64,000 nt of DNA from Spirodela intermedia (lineage: Eukaryota; Streptophyta; Magnoliopsida; Alismatales; Araceae). The notes beneath the pieces were generated by a model that was not told where the DNA came from, ran no database searches, and saw nothing but the letters and a program-made list of their open reading frames with translations. The position numbers and the translations under genes were made by a program. Location of the stretch: the NCBI GenBank assembly GCA_902729315.2, contig LR746279.1, forward strand, positions 3,442,001-3,506,000. Direction: 5' to 3'. Below are positions 33,454 through 44,290 of this stretch, one piece after another (positions within the stretch are counted from its first letter, which is position 1; each line of letters begins with the position of its first letter).

Positions 33454-34969
33454 AGGAAGGCTATGGAGGAGGAGATGGCGTCGATCGAGGAGAACTGCAC
33501 CTGGTCTTTGGTTGACCTCCCACATGGTCGTCGGGCGATCGGGTTGAAGTGGGTGTACAAGGTGAAGCGGGATGAAAATGGAGCCGTGGTGAAGTACAAG
33601 GCGCGCCTGGTGGTGAAGGGCTATGCACAACGCTAGGAGATCGACTACAACGAGGTGTTCGCACCTATGGCACGGCTGGACATGGTGCACCTTCTCATCG
33701 CTCTCGCGGCACACGAGGGGTGGGAGGTGCACCACATGGATGTCAAGTCTGTGTTCTTGAATGGTGATCTCAAGGAGGAGGTGCACGTAGAGCAGTCGGC
33801 CGGTTTCATCAGCATGGCCAACGAGCACAAGGTGTTCAAGCTGAAGAAGGCACTCTACGGCTTGCATTAGGCGCCTAGGGCTTGGAACGCGAAGCTGGAC
33901 GGCACGCTGCTGTCATTCAGATTCAAGAGGAGTCCCTCGGAGCACGCCATCTACACTAGGCGGAATGGGGAGACGCAGCTGGTGGTCGGGGTGTACATCG
34001 ACGATCTGGTGATCATCGGCGCCAGCTGCGACGACATCAAGCAGTATAAAAAGGAGATGGCTAACACATTCAAGATGAACGACCTCGGCCTGCTTTGCTA
34101 TTATCTTGGCATTGAAGTCAGGCAGAGCACGGGGGGCACCTCGATCAGCTAAGGAACCTACGCCGCCAAGATTCTGGAGAGGAGCGGCATGGCAGGGTGC
34201 AATCCCTGTCAAGTACCAATGGCAACGCATTTGAAACTGAACAAGAAGAGCACAGAGCTGTTAGTGGATGCAACTGCATACAGAAGCATTATGGGGAGTC
34301 TTAGGTACCTGGTCAATACTCATCTAGACCTAACATTTCCTGTTGGCTATGTGAGTCATTTCTAGAGGAGTCACGAAAAGATCACTTAGCCGCTGTGAAG
34401 TAAATTCTCTATTATGTGGCGGGAACCAAGAGTTGGGGTCTCAAGTATGAAAGAAAGGAGGAGCAGGTCTAGTTGACAGGGTTCAGCGATAGTGACTTCG
34501 TTGGTGATGTTGATGCTTAGAAGAGCACGGCTGGAGTCATTTTCTTCTTGGCCAACAGCCCAATTACTTGGCAGTCGATGAAATAGAAGGTGGTGGCTCA
34601 GTCTAGTTGTGAGGTAGAGTACATTGCGGCCGCCAATGCTGCCTGCTATGGTGTGTGGCTCGCTTGAATACTAGCAGAGGTGCATGACTCAGCACCAAGC
34701 GTGTCGATATTGAGGGTAGACAACAAGTCTACCATTGCGTTGATCAAGAATCCAATTCTCTATGGACATAGCAAGCACATTGAAGTAAAGTATCATCTTG
34801 TCCGAAAATCCGTAGAAAAGGGCTAGATCAACATGGAGTTCATCAGGAGTGAAGAATAGTTAGGAGACGTTCTAACAAAACCACTCAAAAAAGTTAAGTT
34901 CTATGAGTTTCGCATCAAGATTGGCCTTGTTGATGTTCATGGTGAGCACAACAAGGCTCAGGAGGAGAT
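33454..34969 (+). pseudogene. Ty1/copia reverse transcriptase and RNase H (with stops)
   Basis: RT motifs run in order: MEEEMASIEENCTW, GLKWVYKVK, VKYKARLVVKG, VFAPMARLDMV, HHMDVKSVFLNGDL, KALYGLHxAPRAW and VYIDDLVIIG (catalytic YIDD near 33992), then GSLRYLV. Stops fall at Gln positions (about 33634, 33867, 34150, 34363) or a Trp position (33451). A small deletion near 34375 shifts the frame into RNase H (STAGVIFFL, SSCEVEYIAA, ALIKNPILYGHSKHIEVKYH). That part has further TAGs where CAG is expected, at about 34585, 34826 and 34858. Confidence 0.9.
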
Positions 34970-35302
34970 TGTGAATAGGAGCCTTGCACGTAGCCCCTCC
35001 TATTCATATAATGACATGGTACGATTATGCGAGAAGTGCTCTGACATGTACACGTCAGAGCACGTTGTGTGGTAATGCAGAATTTTTTACATGACGTGCA
35101 TTACTAGCCAGTCTTGGCCAGTTAGTTATTTCTTATGGTTATTTTTTTCCCCCTTTGTTTTCTTATTTAAAAGAACTGTAAGAGTTTTTATAAGTAGAGA
35201 GAAAGTTTTCCTTGTTCCTCCTACTGTATTTTTCCTGTGATTTGGTGGTGATCTCACCGGCGACGTCTTAACTGCCGTCGTCTCTCTGGCGAGTCTTTGA
35301 CA
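34970..35302 (+). repeat. 3' LTR (333 bp)
   Basis: TGTGAATAGG to TTTGACA, preceded by a purine-rich tract (aggaggagat) that serves as the polypurine tract. It differs from the 5' LTR by many transitions and retains the segment deleted there, including a TATTTAAAAG TATA-like motif near 35165. Confidence 0.9.
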
Positions 35303-35654
35303 ATGCCGATGTTCCGTGCACGATGCATTGAAGCTCTACTACATATGGATGATTGAAAAATGAGCATATGGCCTGTTGAAACTAAATTTGGTGAGATAAT
35401 AGGTAAGGCAATTAGATGAATTGACAAGCATGCACTTTAATTTTGGTCCAAGGGTATACTAAATCTAAAAATAGCATATTTCTGGCCATTCTCGATGTCC
35501 TGAAGAAAATTTTAATATTCAATTGTCACGAACCTGAAGGTCTTACCCGTGGCTTGAGTTTCATGAGTCATGGTTTGCGGCTGATACAAAAATCAAACTT
35601 CTAGTCCCTAAAAATCAAGAAACATGACTGTGGTGAGGGACTTACCCCGTTGCT

Positions 35655-35902
35655 ATGTTCTTAAACGAAACGGTACCATCTTTAGGGCATCCAGCCACAA
35701 AGAGATGCCCAGATGCCCGGTGGCAATGGCTCTTTTACTTCTATTGGTGCTGTCGTCGTCCCCGATTATCGCTGATCTTAAAATGCCTTCGTAGGGTCAC
35801 GCTTGCCTTGGTAGTGTCACAGCTACGAAGCGGCTGGACACTTCGAGAGCTGAAGCCAGCACCGACCCCGCGACGCGAGCATTTAAGGCTCTTTGTAACT
35901 AA
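35655..35902 (+). pseudogene. WGHACLG-type ORF, copy 5 (frameshift plus nonsense)
   Basis: Starts ATG (MFLNETVPSLGHP). An approximately 8-bp duplication of 'agatgccc' then shifts the frame before the hydrophobic stretch. In the original frame the stretch MALLLLLVLSSSPIIADL is followed by PS, TAG where copies 1 and 2 have Trp (TGG), and GHACLGSVTATKRLDT to TAA at about 35900. Two independent lesions make it non-functional. Confidence 0.5.
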
Positions 35903-38232
35903 AGAGAATTGGATTCAATGATCTACCTGGGTACTTTAAATTTTGACTGCCTTGGTGACGTCTTACGTAAACTCTGTGTGTGTCTCTCTCTTCGCCACCC
36001 TCCCCCTCCCCCCATCGGCGTTGACGCTTGCGGAATTGTAGACCAATAAACAATAAAGTTTTTTTTATCTCATAGACGGAGGGACTATATATAATGAGAG
36101 ACCTCATTGTAACTCCTATCAGTAATGGAATGCAGATATAATTTCACACCCATCTTAAAGCAATAAATTTTTAATGCCATTTGTAGGCGAAGAGTGGCAG
36201 AATTAACTGTGAAGGAAAGTCACCACAGGTTAGGACAAAGCAATTTGAAAAATATATTGTTTACCGGTAATCACTCAGAAGGGAATAATAGTTACTTATA
36301 CTTCAGCTGTCTGAATAGTTCTTTAGTTCATTGATTGATACGGTGTGGTCTTTTGCCAAATGGAAGAGAATAATCCTGATGTGCTGTGTCTATTATCACC
36401 TTGCATAACAAGGATTCCTTCATAAATAAGCCTACAAGGCTGGTTGAACGTTCATGGCATCTCCTTTTTTTAATAAACGTCTAAACGCACGAAAACTGAT
36501 TCTTCGTAATTTTTAGAAACAAATGTTAAAAATTTCGGAACAATTCTGTTTAAAACGTTTCAATAATCAGAAGTATAATTGTGTTATCAACGTGTGACCC
36601 TATCCTGTTAATGCCTTACTGTTTGTTGAAGAATCATCTACCTAAAATAGGTCAATTTTTTTTCCGTAATGTAGTTCCTGTATGTAGCCAATTGGCTAAG
36701 GTCTAATAAGGCATTAATATCGAAAATGATCATCATGTACCAATTAACAATTAAAAAGAGTACCCTGGTATCATAGACGTACCATGAGGGTTGAAAAGGA
36801 TTGTCGGCTTTTTACTTTTTGAAACCATTTCGGTTCATGAGAGGACTGAGAAATTAAAATGTAGGTGAGTTAAAAGTGGAATACACTTTTAGTTTTCTTA
36901 ATTCATTTCAGTTTCATAAACATATCAATTTCGGGTTTTACATAGTGGTTATGAGCTAAAAGTAAATCAGTGTCATGTTCCTAAGCAATGTACAATAATT
37001 CTGGGTTTTGATCAGTTCAATAATCATTCTGTTCAGAAAAAAAGTATTGGAGCTAAGGCAGCACAATTAAGGAAATCCAGGTATAGAAGTGATTATATGT
37101 AAACAGAGAAGTTTGTCCGTTGGTTTTATGATCACACTCCACATGTCAATTTTATCAACTCGATTGGAGAAGTAACGATACATTTTTTTTTATTGTCTAA
37201 GGCGCATTTGGTCGTTATATCTACACTGTAATGCCCCGTGTGATTTGAACTTGTATTAAATGCAAAGTAGCAGGAAAACAAGCAGGCAAAATGCTAACCT
37301 TCATGATCCCCAATGAAAGAACGATTAACCACATTAATACTTGATGCACCCCGTTATTGACACGACCTTTCTCAGTACAGGTCCAAGACGAAATTACATT
37401 CGAACAACCCAGATCTGCTTGAAAACGCCTTTCAGGAGGAGGGAAAAATCAACCACGAAAAGAATTGCAGTGAACCTAGGAATGTTACTTTACAGTTGCT
37501 TAAACTATTTTGACTACCTTTGTTTGTCTGATCTGAGTATCTACTTTGATCCTTTCCATCAAATGAAATAGTAATGGCAGGGGTGAACGAGTCTAATCAT
37601 GTTGTCGGTCGGGTGAACAAGTCTAAACGGCAGAGATCTGATGATGGAAAAACAAATATTGTTACATATTGACCAGAGACTACGTCCAATTTGAGGAAGA
37701 GAAAAACATGACCAATTTATGATTTACAAAACCACAGATAATGGCAATTAGCACAATTATAGATACACGGGGGCTCGTGACAGATACTGTAGATATGACA
37801 AATACCTCAATTATAGCCAGAGGAAAGAGCGAATGCAGATATTACATCTATTATCTTAAGCCCGGAAATGTGGTAATTATTTGTTACTGATGAAAAGGCA
37901 GTGCAAGTTGTCTTTCGTATACCAGTCTCTGTAGTTCTCAGGTCAACCATCTTCGGCGTTGTGGTCAACCAGCAATACTTATCGTGGCCCTTTCGTCATT
38001 ACTCTTTTTACAGATTTGGTCACAGTGAACGGCTGGACGCAATCTCGTGAAGCCGTTTATCCTCATCAATATCAGCAAATAAGCAATCTTCACCAGATGA
38101 AAGGTCTTCTTCTGGTGGAACGTGTTGCGTATAAGTGTGATTAAACAGACCCGTCCTCCGGCTAGAAAAAAAACACAAGAGAGTCTTGGAGTAACGTCAG
38201 TTCTTTTGCTCACTTCCGTTTTGAAATAAAAA

Positions 38233-38513
38233 ATGCGTGAAAGTTTTGGGCGAGATGGATAAGGCAACGCAGACGCCTTTATTTGGCGGTGACCGTGCCC
38301 ACAGTTTTCTTGCTAGTGGCCGAAGCTGCGATACTACAGCAGGAGACCACTGTCAATATCTCTAACTGGCCCTTTCGTATTGGTGTAGGTAAGAGGCATT
38401 ATGTATCGCCCCCACGGCTCACACACCTAAGAGAGGTGCTCGTCATCTACCGTGATTTTGGAAGGCCGTACTCGGATGATCTACTCGGCAGCTTCCGCAT
38501 TAGAATACTAATA
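38233..38513 (+). pseudogene. WPF-type small ORF, copy 5 (broken start)
   Basis: The ATG here is out of frame with the body and reads to TAA within ten codons. The body frame reads AVTVPTVFLLV, TTVNISNWPFRIGVGKRHY, SPPRLTH and REVLVIYRDF and stays open well past 38513, into the pyrimidine tract ending at 38605. The conserved core TVN.S.WPFRIG is the best-kept part of this family. Confidence 0.4.
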
Positions 38514-39705
38514 TGCCATACTATGTCTTCTCTCCTTCTGTCCCTCTTTACGTCTACTCTCCCTCCCCTTTCATTCTCTCTTTTGTTATCTCTGTTTTTT
38601 ATCAGACGAAAAACTCCTAGGTCTTACTTTTGTCGGCCTTCACTTTTACTTCTACAATGATTTGCACATCGGATACCATTGTTTAGAATAAGCTTCTTCT
38701 TAGTTCTTGCGTAACATTCCGTTTATCTCCTGGTTCGCAACCATATTGCGTATCATTCTCTTAGAATAACAGTGACGATGAATGAGTCGCGAAAGGGTAC
38801 CAGAAGATCTGACCGTCAGCAATTTAGGTATTATATAACTAATTAATTTGTGAGGAACTGATGACTTTTCATCTTTTGGTAAAAAAATAGCTGAAAGAAT
38901 CCTGCTGAGAAGAAAGCTGAATTTTATCACCTGGCTCATGATGGGGAAACCAAATCTGTTAGATGGACTCGATAAGAAAAATTAGTCTGAACTCAGTTTT
39001 TCCTTCCACCATACTTCCCTCTCAGCCACGTTGTGTCCTATTCCACAGGCCTCTGACTTGTTCATAAAATCTAGGCCGATAACAGGATTTATGACTGCAT
39101 TTACCAACAAGATTAGTCCTTCCTAATAGTCTGCATTATTGATTTTTATATTCTTCAGAAGTAAAGTTTAGAAGATTTTTATATGAAGTAAAGTTCCAAG
39201 CCATCAACTCTTACCAAATTAAGGAGAACCATATGATTAATGGAGCATTGAACTCAAATCAATTACTTTTTGAAAATCAAAACGGATAGATTTAAACCAA
39301 GGAAATCAGGCCTGTTTACGAGATCTATTTTCTTCATTAGTAATAAACGATCAAATATTATTAAATATATTCGGGAAATTTTGTAATATTAGGCGTTTCC
39401 TTAATATGTATAGCACATGGTTTGGTTGCAACATATGGACTGATTATTTTCCTATGGCGACGCTCATGTGGAAGGATCGTTCATGTGGAACTCAGACCAC
39501 AAGTTGGTTTCCACGCTTAACTGGCTGATAAGACACTTGTTTTACAGGATATAAATGAAGCGTTGCCTTTAGGATCCTCCTGCCATGACTTTCTTTACCA
39601 CAGGCATACTTCATTGGAAATGGTTTTGATGTTTTAGACTTTTTCCTTGTTGTCCATATAATACAAACTATTTCATCGTAAATAGTGAGTGTGGTAACTG
39701 ACTCC

Positions 39706-39840
39706 ATGTCGGCCGTTTGGGCCCCTTCGCTGACGGAGGAATCTACATTGTCTTTCCTTGTTTTTATGAGACAGAAGACGCCAGGGAGGAAATCGCACGA
39801 ACCTGCTCCTTGCTTACCCGTGCCCAGAACTCGTCCATAA
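39706..39840 (+). pseudogene. Remnant of the signal-peptide ORF at 12995 (5' part lost)
   Basis: The sequence from 39703 aligns to 13070 onward; the promoter and signal-peptide core are missing because the array is deleted here, with the TATA-like segment joined directly to it. The remaining 44-codon frame has TGG where copy U2 has the TGA, and ends with HEPAPCLPVPRTRP. Its PAPCxP resembles the PAPCCP end of the CCP peptides. It is unlikely to be expressed as a secreted peptide. Confidence 0.35.
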
Positions 39841-40719
39841 GGCCACTGGGATGTTCTATGTCTCTTTTATACCACTAGGTTGTTCCATGGTTTGAATGGT
39901 AAAGTGTTTTACAACATCCGCTGTGTCCAGGGAAACCGGAAAGTCGTTATTTCCAATACTTTTAGAGAATGCTCTCGAAGATGTCTAAGCACTCTTACAA
40001 CTTGGATACGTGAATGTCAAAGTATTTTCAGATCTCTTCCGAATTGTGTATATGGTCTTTCATTGGCTCACTTTAAATAATCGGAAAATAGCTACACCTC
40101 GCGACACGAGTAGAACGTTAAACCCCTCCGGAAAAGTCGGGAAGAGACTAATGTGGATGGATCTAAGCTCAGCGTCTCGTCGCACTCCAGAGTCCTCGCA
40201 CGCCCATTTCCGGATCGACAGTGGCGGCTCGCCAGCTTCCAACATCCAAGGTACCAACTTCGTACCATGGCAGTCCCGTGGGCTGTGTTCACTGGAAAAG
40301 CTCCCGAGTGTACATCAATAATTTTGGATTATGTAGACGCTATTTTGTCATCATAATGTTATTTACATCTTACGGGACACTCGTGTTTGTAATGAATGAG
40401 ATTGAAGGTGTTTCGGGCACTAACATTCTAGTTTCATTTTAGTAGTTACCCGTACAGCAAACGTTCTATCATTTTTTAGTATTCAACGAATATTTTTGGT
40501 ATGATTAGTGCTTTAACGGGAATATTACATGTAAAGCAAAAAGACGTAGATATTGAAGAGTCCATGGCTAGGCATAAATAGGGGAACAAATTGGAAGATA
40601 AAATCACAGCAGCAAATGAATGAGTACACTACAAATGGGAAAGAAATGAAATTATGGTGGTTCAGTCAGTTCTATGGTTTGTTGACGCCGATATATAACC
40701 AAAGAGTAGTCAAATTACT

Positions 40720-42430
40720 AAGACTTTTTTTTGTCAACGACACCGTGCTCGGTTGAAACACTTTTAACCGAGTTGCTCTACAGACCCGTCAACAGGAAAT
40801 TCTATGGTTTATTTCGATTTCTTAACATGCCATCACTCGGCCATCCAACCGTCCGTTTCTGTGTTGTGAGGAGAGTCACACAGCTCGAGGCGGAACACCC
40901 TACACTTCTCTCGCTTCTCTTTGTTTCCTCGTCTCCAACCTTTGCTGACCTCTAAAGCGCCTCCGGAGGACACGGTTGCCTTCGTGGTGTCACAGCTACG
41001 AGGAGATTGGACAGTTCCGGCACTGAAGCCAGCACGATTGCGCAGCGCCGGTATTAAAGGCTCTGTAGCTAAAAAGAATTGGATTCAATGATGTACGCGG
41101 GTACTGCGAACTCTGACTGGCTTAGTGAGGTCTTAAAACTCTTTGTGCGTCTCCCTGCTTCCCATGGTAATTGCTTGTTTTACGTAATAATGACGCTTGG
41201 GGGAAGGGAGATCGGTAAAAGATGAAGTGTGATTTATCTTGTAGACTGGATGATATTATATAACAAGAGACCTCTTCGTAATTCATGTTAGTAATGGAAT
41301 TGAGAGTTATGTTTCGTTCTATCTTAATGCATGGAATTTAGATGCCATTTGTCGGCTAAGAGATGTAGAAGTAACTGCTAAGGAAATTCATGACAGGTTA
41401 TGACGAAGAAAAGTGAATTACAATTCGTCAAAAGGTAAAATGTAGTTATGCTTCAGCGGTCTGAATAGTTTTTACTTCATTGATTGCTCGGGCACAGTCT
41501 TTATCGAAAGCGAGAAAATAATCCTCATGTACTTTGTCTATTCTCACTTGAAGGAGCCAGCTCACTAGTTACCGAGCTAAATCGGATTCATTAATCAATC
41601 AGCTGACAAGGCTGGTTGATTGAAAGTCTAAGATCAAATATTTGTTTTCTCATTTTAATCAGCACTCAAATACAGGTAAACTGATTCATCATACTTTTCA
41701 GAAAAAAAGAAAAACATTTTCGATGTATGATGTTTAAAACGTGTTAAGCATCAAAGATACAATAGTACTTAATAGAAAAACAATTCCTGAAATAGTCGGA
41801 GAAAGTAGTGTTGGAATAATGCATCACACAGTTAACGTAATTTAAAATTACCAGGTATACAAAAGAACATACGCAAACAGTTTAGCTTGTACATGGATTT
41901 TATAATGACACTCAAGACTTCAGCTTTATAAACTCCATTGCAGAAGTAACGATACAAGCAATTTCACTGTCTGAAATGGAAATTATCATTGGATTCATAC
42001 GGCATCATCAAGTTTCATTTGAACTCGTATTAAATTTGAAGTAGCATGGAAACTTGCTATTTAGTTTGAAGTTATATCCACGTTATCCGCCATAAAATGC
42101 GGAGCAATACGTACCTTTATAATCACCAAGAAAGGAACGAACTACAAGGTTAATACTACTGCACCATTAACACGACCTTCCTCTATACATTTCCAAGACC
42201 AAACGAGGGGCCAAGATCTGTCTGGAAACGCATTTCAGAAAGTGAGAGGAAATTTACATTTAGACGCTTTCCAACACAGGAAATTTACATGAACATTTGT
42301 GAAATTACTTTGACTACCGTTCTCTGTCTGATCTCAGTATCTATTTAGACGTTTTCCAACACAGAAATAAGTGGTACGCGAAGACAAAAAAGTTTACATA
42401 ATCATATTATCGGCGTGATCAAGGAGTCCT
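40720..42430 (+). repeat. Array module copy U6 (partial)
   Basis: Starts within the WGHACLG block, continues through the blocks corresponding to 35930-36540 and 36540-37640, and ends near 'gatgatcatgac'. The CCP gene and the blocks after the third are absent. The truncated minus-strand copia element follows directly. Confidence 0.7.
40827..41057 (+). pseudogene. WGHACLG-type ORF, copy 6 (stop after the signal)
   Basis: Starts ATG with MPSLGHP, the only copy with an ATG at that point. A diverged leader (RRVTQLEAEHP) precedes the hydrophobic TLLSLLFVSSSPTFADL, then TAA at 40953-40955. Past the stop the frame remains open for about 33 codons (SGGHGCLRGVTATRRLD) to TAA near 41055. As it stands the product is 42 aa and ends at the expected signal-peptidase site. 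Confidence 0.45.
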
Positions 42431-42469
42431 AGATGATCATGACAAGTTTACCCCATAATCATATTATAG

Positions 42470-43060
42470 GGTAGATTAATTAATCATACTCCTTACCATA
42501 TCTTTAAGTGTTTTGTTTTATCGTTCAGTAACACCATTCATGCTAAGAGATCCTAACATGGTATACTATGAGATGATGTCAAACTCCTCTAGGAATTTAG
42601 CAGAAGGTCCTAGATGTTGTTCACCTAATCTATCATATCTACTTTAATATTCACTACCATAGTCTGATCTGATGGCCTTAATCTATTTATTGAGTTAATT
42701 CTCAACTTTGGCCTTATATTTCTTGAACACATTCAGTGATTGAAACTTGTCATGAATTAGATACAAGTAGCCAAATTAAGAATAATCATCTATGAATGTA
42801 ATAAAATATTATCGACCATTCCAAGAGGCTGTAGGGAATGGTCCACAAATATTCATATGTATTAATTCTAAGAGATCTGAAACTCGATTGACACTTGTTT
42901 TTTTTATGCCTATTCTTTTCCCCTTAATACGTTCAATATGTGTCAAAATCTTTATAATGAAGTGGGTCAAGAATTCCATCAGACACAAGTCGATCAATTC
43001 TCTTTTTAGGGAAATTCTTGTGTCATAATGAAGGGAAATTCTCATTAATTAGTTTTCTTT
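42470..43060 (-). pseudogene. Ty1/copia integrase remnant
   Basis: Minus-strand frames show LIHMNICGPFPTASWNG, then YGYLYLIHDK, KAKVEN, IKAIRSDYGSEY, FLEEFDIIS and MNGVTER, corresponding to the integrase core (GPF..D..RSDxGxEY..NGxxERxN). Several stops and frame changes are present. Confidence 0.8.
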
Positions 43061-43369
43061 TATACTCCTTGAATTGATATGCATGATTTTATTAGAAAGA
43101 ACTATTACATCAAGTAAGTATAAGTTATCATGACTGATAAAGCACCGATATTAGTATAATTTAAATTATCAAAGAGACTAAATTTTTCATTTCTAATTAG
43201 ACAATCATAACTAAATTTATCTAAATTAGAAATGGAAATCATTTTTCGTCTAAAAGATGATATAACATGTCTCAATAAAATCCAAATAGTGTTTAGTTTT
43301 TAACAATAACTTAAAAGTCCGTATTACCTCCATGGCTACTATATTACTATTGTCCAAATAGATGTATCT

Positions 43370-44290
43370 TTCATCATCAATTAACTGAAAATAATGGAGG
43401 TAATCCTACATAGACACAGTTATGTGAATAGTAGCACTAGAATCTATCCACAATGTGTGCAAGGGTACAGAAGTTAAATTAACCTCTAAACAAGCCAAAG
43501 TGAGAAGGTCACCTTTCTTTGTACACCAAGCATGATACTTAATACAATCCTTCTTTATGTGGCCACCATGCTTGCAAAAGAAACAAGTAGATTCCTTATC
43601 TTACTTTATTTGTTGTTTTTTTAGTGGTGGTCCACCTGTAGCTTCATTGCCCATAGACTTTTCTTGATTTTATTTTTAGAGGTCATGGTCAAATGAGCAC
43701 TCTCATGTCTATCTTGTTTCAACCTTTTTTTCTCTTGCACACAATGTGATATGAGCTCATCTAGGGACCATTTGTCCCTTCGACAATTATAGTTCATCTT
43801 AAATTGACTGAATGGTGTAGTAAGAGAAATCAGAATTAAGTGTATGACCAAATCTTCTGATAGCTCTAACTTTAGTAGCTTTAGTTTTGATGCAAGATGA
43901 GATATCTCGAGAATATACTCTTGTATATTTTCCTTGCCTTTATACTTTATAGATATAAGTTTTGCTAAGATCATACTTGTTTCAACCTTATCGCTCTCAG
44001 TAAACTTTTTCTCAAGTTCTTCAAGAAAAATTATTGCTATAGTGGCCTTTTCAAACAAAGTGCCCCTGAAGGCTTTTAGAATGGCACACATCATGACCAT
44101 AAGACTCACATGATTTGATCAATTTCACTTATCCATATCTCTCTTATCCTCATGAGAGTCTATAGGACAATCTTCTCTTAATGCAATGTCTAGATCCATG
44201 TAACTAAGAACTATCATAATGTTCTCTTTCCATGCCTTAAAGTTGGTGCCATTTAACATAAGAATAGAGTTTATCTAAATATAAATAGTA
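43370..44290 (-). pseudogene. Ty1/copia gag and protease remnant
   Basis: Gag from about 44280: LNGTNFKAWKENIMIVL, a short gap with stops near 44115, then an open frame of 162 codons (44109-43621) ending in the UBN2-type KWSLDELISHCVQEE-like region. A complete zinc knuckle CFFCKHGGHIKKDC lies at about 43544-43577. The protease start LWIDSSATIHI is near 43450, where the active-site DTG/DSG reads DSS, so it would be inactive. Confidence 0.8.

Larger units (their letters stand above)
30401..35307 (+). mobile_element. Ty1/copia retrotransposon (degenerate, both LTRs present)
   Basis: Order: target copy acact (30401-30405), 5' LTR, Met-tRNA primer site, gag, protease, integrase, RT, RNase H, 3' LTR, target copy atgcc (35303-35307). 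Protease-integrase-RT-RNase H order is the Ty1/copia arrangement. The flanks match the uninterrupted module at about 2122 and 7020, where the site reads acgct; each flank is one or two transitions from that. The element is dead: many in-frame stops and several frameshifts. It shows higher GC than its surroundings. Confidence 0.93.
29290..40540 (+). repeat. Array module copy U5, split by a Ty1/copia element
   Basis: The most complete copy once the 4.9-kb retrotransposon (30406-35302) is set aside: CCP gene (29695), WGHACLG ORF (35655), the two blocks at 35930-37640, WPF ORF (38233), TATA-like box near 39655, a fused remnant of the signal-peptide ORF (39706) and a tail at 39880-40540 matching 13265-13930. 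Intervals between ORFs hold no recognisable gene. Confidence 0.8.

Noticed and set aside
35998-36013. C-rich tract as a G-quadruplex on the minus strand
   Set aside because: Only three separated runs, so a four-tract quadruplex is not clearly possible.
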